From an uncultured Chloroflexota bacterium (GTDB taxonomy: Bacteria; Chloroflexota; Chloroflexia; Chloroflexales; Roseiflexaceae), in assembly GCA_937876225.1 (NCBI GenBank), contig CALFIC010000055.1, positions 1-12,517 on the forward strand: 12,517 nucleotides of DNA. The letters run 5' to 3'. The first letter of the stretch is position 1; every line of letters starts with the position of its first letter. Below the pieces are notes generated by a model. The model was not told the origin of the DNA, searched no databases, and was given only the letters and a program-made list of their open reading frames with translations. A program made the position numbers and the translations under genes. Shown here piece after piece: positions 7,217-12,517 of this stretch.

Positions 7217-7843
7217 CTAATTAACCCATACCGCAAATTCACTGGTTGGGATGCCAAACACATCGTAGAGGCTGGAAATTTGTTTACGGATGGTATCGGC
7301 CGCCAATTGCATGTTGAAATAATACCCACCATATGTAAAGACGACAGTATTGTAGGTGGTTGCATCATGCGAAATGGCGAGGCTATGGTTGGTACGGGCC
7401 AGCAAACAGCGCACGATAAACGAATCGGCAAAGTCGGCGCTCAGATTGGTCAGCACGTCGCGGTAGAGCTGACGGAAACTGGGCCGGGCGGGGGTGTAGA
7501 CCACACCACGATGCATATAGGCGTGGCACTGGGCAGCGCGCCATTGCTCGGTCAAGCCATAGCGCTGGTATTGGGCATCGAGCAGGCGTTGGGGGTGCGT
7601 GGCGGGAGGCGGTGGCGGTGCCATGAGCTGTGGGTGATCGCTCAGCAACTGTTGCAACAATTGGGTTTGGGCCTGCCATTGGGCGGTGACGGCTTGGAGC
7701 TCACGCAGGTAGGTCGCGTATTCGGCCTGGCTCGCGCTGTCGGTGGCGGGCGCACGGGGCGCGTCGGTCTGGATCACGTGGGTGACCAATTGCGCAGCCA
7801 GCTCAAGTGCTTGGATAGTATGCAATACTGGGTGGTTTGGCAT
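7217..7843 (-). CDS. Unrecognised 208-residue protein, first gene of the EVE operon
   Basis: ATG 7843 is chosen because GAGG lies 5 bases upstream. The in-frame ATG at 7888 lies inside a promoter-like element and has no ribosome binding site. I recognise no family. Residues ~1-75 are Ala/Gln/Leu-rich and probably helical or coiled coil ('AQTQLLQQLL'). A run of five prolines (~77-82) acts as a hinge. The C-terminal ~125 residues form a mixed domain with 'HRGVVYTPARPSFRQLYRDV' and 'TYGGYYFNMQLAADTIRKQI', ending 'FGIPTSEFAVWVN'. There is no signal peptide, membrane helix or visible nuclease motif. The gene is GC-rich: 41 of 60 bases are G or C in the sample 7681-7740. Its tight spacing to the EVE gene suggests the two products act together; a guide, effector or adaptor role for the pair is unproven. 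Confidence 0.72.
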   Translation of the reverse strand: MPNHPVLHTIQALELAAQLVTHVIQTDAPRAPATDSASQAEYATYLRELQAVTAQWQAQTQLLQQLLSDHPQLMAPPPPPATHPQRLLDAQYQRYGLTEQWRAAQCHAYMHRGVVYTPARPSFRQLYRDVLTNLSADFADSFIVRCLLARTNHSLAISHDATTYNTVVFTYGGYYFNMQLAADTIRKQISSLYDVFGIPTSEFAVWVN

Positions 7844-7883
7844 ATGCGCCTCGTGGGTAGTGATGGTGGTGTGTACTATGATT

Positions 7884-7892
7884 ATCATACCA
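7884..7892 (-). promoter_or_regulatory. Possible extended -10 promoter of the hypothetical/EVE operon
   Basis: On the minus strand TGGTATGAT (7892-7884) is a TGn extended -10 element. It has no good -35 at 17 bases. It would start transcription near 7877, giving a leader of about 35 bases before ATG 7843 and excluding the ATG at 7888 as a start. Confidence 0.4.
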
Positions 7893-7932
7893 ATATTCGC
7901 ATACGTACGTGATTGGGCGGGGTTGTATTTGG

Positions 7933-7954
7933 TAATACGTACATATGTTACAAT
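7933..7954 (+). promoter_or_regulatory. Possible promoter and operator of the PD-(D/E)xK gene
   Basis: TGTTACAAT (7946-7954) is a TGn extended -10 element with hexamer TACAAT. It is preceded by TAATACGTACAT (7933-7944), which differs by one base from the motif in the DUF262 promoter and by one from that ahead of the RCC1-like gene. GAAAGGAA at 7973-7980 is the ribosome binding site of ATG 7986. Confidence 0.42.
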
Positions 7955-7985
7955 CTAATACCTCATACTAACGAAAGGAACATAT

Positions 7986-9206
7986 ATGAACACTCGCAAG
8001 GTTGCAGGTGGTTTGACCGTATTGGGGTTTCGTGAGAACGTTGATATTTTAATTGATGAGTACTTTAAGAACGCTGAATCAGATTATGCAGAGGAAATCG
8101 AAAGTAAAGGAATTGACCCATCCACAATCGATGAAGGTCAATGGTATGCAGAGGTAGCAAAGCGCGCCTACCAAAAACCAATGACAGACATTCAAGTCTT
8201 GTTGAGTAAACGACCAAAACTCGAATGGTCTGCACCAAAACAAGATTTAGTTGATGGTGCCTTGTTTTTTTATCTCGGGAATCAGGCCCGACTCAACGTA
8301 CGTGCATGTATTCGCGAAGCTCAAACACGTCCGGAATTTACGCAATACCCAGCACTAATGCAATCATTAATGGCTAGTGCCAGTTTTATTGAAAAAAACG
8401 CTCGTAACCTCATTGGAGTTGCAAAAGTCACAAGTATTGCAACATATGGTTCAGGTATTGGTTTTAAGGGACGTAATTTTGCAGAAATCGACAGCGGTAA
8501 TTTTCATAGCTTTGAAAACCCACTCTCACTCGATTTTTTACAAACGTTACCACTCGTCATTAATGGGCCAACAGTCTATTCATTAGTTGGTGATAAATCA
8601 ACACGGATTGTCAACGAACTGCGCAAAAACAATACACTTCCTACCTGGCTTGAGAAAATGACTTTTGGAGACACTGTGTTCAGTCACATCACAGCAGCTA
8701 ATTGGCTCACCACGCTGCCGACCACGTCAATCGTAATCGATGCGAGTGTGTCATCATCACCAGAACAGTTGTTACGCTTCCACTATTTTAATTACCTCAT
8801 AAAAGCTATTGCCGATACTAATAGCCCAATCCTCGAAGAGAGTCCGCATTGGCAGGGCACAACACGTTCTGGTTTTTCTGATTATTTATTTCAAGTCAAC
8901 AACGTATGGATTCCTTTTGAGGCAAAAGTTAATGTAAATAGCGAAAAAGATATATTGGGGCAAGTCAAAAAATATACCGAATCAGATGTATTCAATATGT
9001 CAATTGAATCCAGTACGCGCAAAATTCGCCAACCAATGCCACAACACCGTATTTGCTTGCTTGGTGATCAACACGGCATTTACCTCACTGTCAATAGTAA
9101 ATTTATTGGTTGTACTGCGACAGAACCACGCTGGAAACGCACGCAATTGTCACGCGCGCAATTAACTGATATACGCAAAGAATTACAAAAACTGCTAAAT
9201 CAATAA
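7986..9206 (+). CDS. PD-(D/E)xK nuclease-like protein with an unrecognised N-terminal region
   Basis: The protein has 406 residues; ATG 7986 follows an AAAGGAA ribosome binding site. The C-terminal part carries a restriction-endonuclease-like signature: D299 in 'GFSDYLF', E312-A-K314 in 'WIPFEAKV', then 'DILGQVKKY' with Q326 and Y330. This is the D / E-x-K / Q...Y pattern of PD-(D/E)xK enzymes. In that superfamily these acidic and Lys residues bind metal and cut DNA. Residues 1-~260 match no family I know. They contain 'DLVDGALFFYLGNQARLNV' (~87-105) and 'YGSGIGFKGRNFAEIDSG', and may form a DNA-recognition or regulatory domain. There is no methyltransferase beside it, so it is either not a classical type II enzyme or relies on another gene. 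It is clearly more AT-rich than its left neighbour (19 of 60 bases are G or C at 8041-8100), suggesting separate acquisition. It faces the helicase-nuclease gene. Confidence 0.8.
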   Translation: MNTRKVAGGLTVLGFRENVDILIDEYFKNAESDYAEEIESKGIDPSTIDEGQWYAEVAKRAYQKPMTDIQVLLSKRPKLEWSAPKQDLVDGALFFYLGNQARLNVRACIREAQTRPEFTQYPALMQSLMASASFIEKNARNLIGVAKVTSIATYGSGIGFKGRNFAEIDSGNFHSFENPLSLDFLQTLPLVINGPTVYSLVGDKSTRIVNELRKNNTLPTWLEKMTFGDTVFSHITAANWLTTLPTTSIVIDASVSSSPEQLLRFHYFNYLIKAIADTNSPILEESPHWQGTTRSGFSDYLFQVNNVWIPFEAKVNVNSEKDILGQVKKYTESDVFNMSIESSTRKIRQPMPQHRICLLGDQHGIYLTVNSKFIGCTATEPRWKRTQLSRAQLTDIRKELQKLLNQ

Positions 9207-9225
9207 GATAAAAACGTACCCCAGA

Positions 9226-9248
9226 TAAATAACCTATTTGGGTTCATC
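9226..9248. terminator. Hairpin after the PD-(D/E)xK gene
   Basis: CCCAGATA and TATTTGGG pair as an 8-bp stem with one G:U and a 7-base loop, about 20 bases after the stop codon at 9206. There is no clear T tract, so termination here is only possible. Confidence 0.35.
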
Positions 9249-9291
9249 AATGGATCAATCAAGTATTTCTAGATAATCGATTGATCCATTG
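9248..9291. repeat. Perfect 13-bp inverted repeat between convergent genes
   Basis: CAATGGATCAATC (9248-9260) and GATTGATCCATTG (9279-9291) are exact reverse complements around an 18-base loop. The repeat lies between two convergent stops and ends 7 bases before the last codon of the helicase gene. It may be a bidirectional terminator or mRNA-end stabiliser; the long loop and lack of a T run make it untypical. Confidence 0.6.
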
Positions 9292-9298
9292 GTATCAC

Positions 9299-12200
9299 TT
9301 ACTCATTCACATACGCTTCATCATCATGTATGGCAATGCGGTTTAGTTGTTTAAATGACTTGAGCGCCAACAGCAAACGATTACGTATACCTTCTGTAAC
9401 GCGCACGCCACCAAACAAACGCACCGTCATGCTCAATAACTGATCTATTTTCAGGTGATTTTGTTGATGCAACAGATATACCATCGCATTGCCTAATTCG
9501 GGCAAACAAATTTCATCAATAATTCGGTCGCCAGCACGTACTCCCGTATATTCCATGCGCTTTACATTATGCGGATACAAAAAGCCTTCTCTATCACGCT
9601 CAACATTAGGAATGCGGATGCCTAGGATTTCGCTACTGCGTACTTCCGTCACTTTTCCAATTCCATATGCACCACCCACAAATTTGGCCAAACGCGATGG
9701 TTTTATGGGTGCTTCGGTCGCAATAATTTCGTTTATCAACGCAATCACGCTAGCTTTATTGACTGCGAGGCTCAGTTTATCAAGGATAGATCTATCACCC
9801 ACTTCACGTTGCTGCCACGGAGTCCATGGCAATGATTCAACCATGTATCCTGGTGGCTCAAGAAGTGTTAGTTGCGCAACTGGTGCTGGAGGCTCAACCG
9901 ATTCTGGAGGCTCAACCGATTCTGGTAGCTTGACCGGTGCTGGTGGCACGACCGGTGCTAGTTCCTCATTTGGTTCTGACTCAGGAATTGGTTCTGGCTC
10001 AGGAAACGGGAGATTTGCATACAGCTCAAAAATACGAGCCTTTTCACCCTCGGGATTGCGCATCCACATTGGTAACCAAACACGGGTAATCTGATGCCAG
10101 CCCATACGCTGCATGAGCATATCAACGGGGAATACATCGCGATCGACCACCGTTGCTCGATTGCGCCACCGTGGGCCATCCAACAATATCCCGAGGCAAC
10201 GATTTGGCGCTACTGGGTCAGCAATCACAATATCAATTTTGAAGTCGGTTAACCCTACATCGGTACGCACATCCAAACCGGCATCACGAAACGTTTGTGC
10301 TATCTGATCACGATGCCGGTCTACGGTATGACGCCGTGTATTTGTTTTGGACGATGCTTCTGGGCCGTCTTTGGCAAGCACCAAATAATCCCGTAAATCT
10401 TTAATCCCACGGGATGCCGTGTCTTCCACCCGCAGTTCGCTGGGATCAAATGAACAAAACACCACCACTTGTTTGCGAGCCCGGGTGACGGCTACATTCA
10501 ATCGACGTTCACCTCCTGTACGGGTCAGTGGACCAAAATTCAATGGCAACTTGTTTTGTTCGTTTTTTGAAAACGCCACAGAGAACAAAATGATATCGGC
10601 TTCATCACCTTGGATGGTTTCGAGACTCTTGATAAACCCGCGCGTGGCGCCGTCTTTGTATTCTTCGCCGAATCGTTCTGACACCACGGGGTCGGCCCCA
10701 TCGGCTTTGATCATGCTATCAATTAGATCTGCTTGTTTTTCATTAAACGTCAAAATCCCCACCGACAAATCTGCAGTTGCAGGATCATTCATGATCTTTA
10801 CTACATGCTCATAGATTGCCTTGGCTTCGATGGGGTTCGTATTAAGCAATTCATGTTTGGTTGCTTTGCGCTCCGTCTTGCCATCTGGCGTTTTGATCAC
10901 CGGTCGGCCACCAATAATTTTGTCGGAGTCAGTAGTGGCCCGAATAAATTGCCCTTGTACCCGCACAAAACTCACTGCCGGAACCGATCGTGCATGTTGA
11001 TGTGGGGAAGGAAATGCGCTCAGTTTGCCATCGTAATAAGCAGTATTAGAAAACGCTATCAACATCTCGTTTGCACTACGATAGTGCCACGTTAACGTTT
11101 GACTCGGTACTTGGGTTACCACACATTCAGACAAAATACTCTCTTCGTCATATACGGTGGTCTCATCTATATCGTCAGTTTCATCAAACAAGGCTTTTTC
11201 GGCGATGCTAGTTGGTGGCATCTGTTTCGAGTCGCCGACAATAATTGCACAATCAGCCCGCCCAATTCCACAAATCGCACTAGTAACCCGTATTTGTGAT
11301 GCCTCATCAAAAATAACCACGTCATATTGCGTTGAAGAAACATCGAGGAGCATTGCGATAGAATTTGGACTTGCAATCGTACATGGCATCAGCATACGGA
11401 TAACCTGCGAATGCCGTGACAACAACTGACGCACTTTGAGTTGTTTTTTGGTTTTCTGCAAGTCGCGGCTCAAATCATTCACTGCATGACTATGTATTTG
11501 CACGAAATCACGCCGATGATTCAACATTTCCTCTGATGCTAACCCCGAAATATAATTGCGTACCTGGTCATTTGCTTCACGAAAACGATTGACATCGGCA
11601 TCATGGGCAGCGCCATCAAACGTATTGAGATTCGCTTCGAGCACTAATCGATGAATATGCTCAGTCAAAAAACTCCGTTCAAACATATTGATTGCAGCAT
11701 GGAACGCATACGTGCCGTTCAACACCCCTCTGGCGAAATCAACCATCTCATACCGATAGAGGATTTGGACGGAATCAACAAATTTCGCCCATCGTTGGAG
11801 TAGCAAGAACCCCTGTTGTACTGCGTCATAATACAGATCAACAATCGCGTCACGCATTTTTTGTACCAATGATGCCGGCGCACACCAGGTAGCAATTGAT
11901 GCAGCATCGACATTCAGCATTTGGAGTAATTCTTCAATGGTCAGACTAAATTGACTGAGATCTTGCTTTTCGGGAGCAGTACATTCCATGACAGATTGTT
12001 GGATCGTCGACGACAACACGGTATTGCGTTGTTGCACATATGACACTTGGAAATTAATACGGGCGATTGCAGATTCAAGCAATTCGACATGCTCACGATT
12101 CAATGGATTCCAATCTCGTGGCAAATCAAGGTTTGGATAGGCCCGCACCATCTCGCGGAGCTGTTTGGCTGTTTGTTGCTGATCACCAATGGCCGCGAGC

Positions 12201-12517
12201 AATTCTGCTGGTGTGGCATAATTTAAAAAACCTCCACGCACTAAATATTTGACAATATTGTCCTGTGCTTGGGTAATACGTGTTGCCCTACCCCAAATAA
12301 AACTGTTTTTTGCTTTGTCTAATTCATCAAATAAATTATTGAACACAATATCAATTGCATTATCAGTCAGCTGAATCGGACTCAGATCATAGTCGCGTAC
12401 TTTCGTTATGAAATCAGTAAGTTGTTGCCGATTTATCGTCTGTTCCGGTTGGGTATGGAATTTTACTAATTCTAGATTGATGGCAACAGGGTTTGTAATC
12501 ATATGCAAAATATTGAG
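9299..12517 (-). CDS. Large SF1 helicase with MTES_1575-type nuclease and DUF3320 domains (5' end beyond the window)
   Basis: The frame is open to the right edge; 1072 residues are visible, numbered here from the edge. The family is DUF4011/AAA_11-AAA_12 proteins, usually well over 1500 residues. Walker A (motif I) is not in the window, so the ATG near 12502 is unlikely to be the true start. Residues ~1-390 are the helical insert that follows motif I. Then come motif II 'VVIFDEASQI' (D404-E405), motif III 'GDSKQMPPTS' (428-437), 'WHYRS', motif V 'ETIQGDEADIILF' (from 633) and motif VI 'NVAVTRAR' (674-681). A REase-like domain follows: 'GLTDFKID' (755-762), 'GILLDG' (776-781), 'DRDVFPVDMLMQRMGW', 'RVWLPMW'. 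The Glu usual before the Asp of 'I-E-x-D-G' is Leu here. A Pro/Glu-rich linker (~836-885) leads to a DUF3320 domain (~909-1072). Proteins of this build are predicted defence helicase-nucleases. The family call is firm; the target is unknown. Confidence 0.92.
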   Translation of the reverse strand, partial: LNILHMITNPVAINLELVKFHTQPEQTINRQQLTDFITKVRDYDLSPIQLTDNAIDIVFNNLFDELDKAKNSFIWGRATRITQAQDNIVKYLVRGGFLNYATPAELLAAIGDQQQTAKQLREMVRAYPNLDLPRDWNPLNREHVELLESAIARINFQVSYVQQRNTVLSSTIQQSVMECTAPEKQDLSQFSLTIEELLQMLNVDAASIATWCAPASLVQKMRDAIVDLYYDAVQQGFLLLQRWAKFVDSVQILYRYEMVDFARGVLNGTYAFHAAINMFERSFLTEHIHRLVLEANLNTFDGAAHDADVNRFREANDQVRNYISGLASEEMLNHRRDFVQIHSHAVNDLSRDLQKTKKQLKVRQLLSRHSQVIRMLMPCTIASPNSIAMLLDVSSTQYDVVIFDEASQIRVTSAICGIGRADCAIIVGDSKQMPPTSIAEKALFDETDDIDETTVYDEESILSECVVTQVPSQTLTWHYRSANEMLIAFSNTAYYDGKLSAFPSPHQHARSVPAVSFVRVQGQFIRATTDSDKIIGGRPVIKTPDGKTERKATKHELLNTNPIEAKAIYEHVVKIMNDPATADLSVGILTFNEKQADLIDSMIKADGADPVVSERFGEEYKDGATRGFIKSLETIQGDEADIILFSVAFSKNEQNKLPLNFGPLTRTGGERRLNVAVTRARKQVVVFCSFDPSELRVEDTASRGIKDLRDYLVLAKDGPEASSKTNTRRHTVDRHRDQIAQTFRDAGLDVRTDVGLTDFKIDIVIADPVAPNRCLGILLDGPRWRNRATVVDRDVFPVDMLMQRMGWHQITRVWLPMWMRNPEGEKARIFELYANLPFPEPEPIPESEPNEELAPVVPPAPVKLPESVEPPESVEPPAPVAQLTLLEPPGYMVESLPWTPWQQREVGDRSILDKLSLAVNKASVIALINEIIATEAPIKPSRLAKFVGGAYGIGKVTEVRSSEILGIRIPNVERDREGFLYPHNVKRMEYTGVRAGDRIIDEICLPELGNAMVYLLHQQNHLKIDQLLSMTVRLFGGVRVTEGIRNRLLLALKSFKQLNRIAIHDDEAYVNE
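9886..9921 (-). repeat. Two tandem 18-bp repeats in the helicase linker
   Basis: The units 9886-9903 and 9904-9921 are identical and encode the repeated 'PESVEP' of the Pro/Glu/Val-rich linker between the nuclease-like and DUF3320 domains. Decayed copies continue on the right to about 9957. The repeat keeps the frame. Confidence 0.85.

Noticed and set aside
7280..7912. Plus-strand 210-residue frame
   Set aside because: It is a GC-rich antisense shadow of the 7217-7843 gene and has Gly-rich composition typical of such shadows.
12502..12508. Start codon of the helicase gene at TTG 12508 or ATG 12502
   Set aside because: No Shine-Dalgarno sequence is seen, the frame stays open to the edge, and the helicase lacks its Walker A motif if it begins here, so the gene very likely starts outside the window.

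Overview
The window holds two unrelated blocks. The left part (1-4801) carries two RCC1-type beta-propeller genes around a small membrane protein. The right part (4867-12517) looks like a defence or accessory island. The organism is probably a bacterium of the phylum Chloroflexota. This is an inference from the large exported RCC1-repeat protein with a Thr/Ser/Pro-rich 'TxTxTRTxT' linker, which is common in filamentous Chloroflexota, and from the mixed mid-GC codon use; no marker gene confirms it.

Layout. On the minus strand, 1-2720 is the 5' part of a secreted protein with a signal peptide, seven RCC1 repeats (one full propeller), a low-complexity Thr-rich linker with 54-bp and 18-bp tandem repeats, then a second set of repeats running off the left edge. 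It diverges from a TTG-started four-helix membrane protein (3093-3521). Next on the plus strand is a cytosolic, much degenerated RCC1-like protein (3752-4801), ended by a strong 16-bp terminator hairpin. Facing it is a minus-strand DUF262 (GmrS/GmrD-like) gene (4867-6609) with a clear promoter and Shine-Dalgarno sequence but a single in-frame TAA at codon 186, so it is probably a pseudogene. Upstream of that lies a minus-strand pair: an unrecognised GC-rich 208-residue protein (7217-7843) followed 15 bases later by an EVE-domain (PUA-like, modified-base-reader) protein (6761-7201). Divergent from this pair is a plus-strand AT-rich gene (7986-9206) whose C-terminus carries a PD-(D/E)xK nuclease motif (D299, E312-x-K314, Q326) behind a long N-terminal region I do not recognise. 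Convergent with it, and running off the right edge, is a large SF1 helicase of the DUF4011/AAA family with a C-terminal MTES_1575-type restriction-endonuclease-like domain and a DUF3320 domain.

How they may work together. A DUF262 protein, an EVE protein, a PD-(D/E)xK protein and a helicase-nuclease in 7.7 kb is a typical anti-phage or modification-dependent restriction neighbourhood. No methyltransferase, toxin-antitoxin pair, CRISPR array, integrase, insertion sequence, tRNA or rRNA was seen. The genes lie in several orientations, so only the 7217-7843 and 6761-7201 pair is clearly an operon. The least described parts are that pair and the PD-(D/E)xK gene. A 12-base motif (TAATACGT followed by RCAT or ATAT) recurs just upstream of three of the genes and may be a shared operator.
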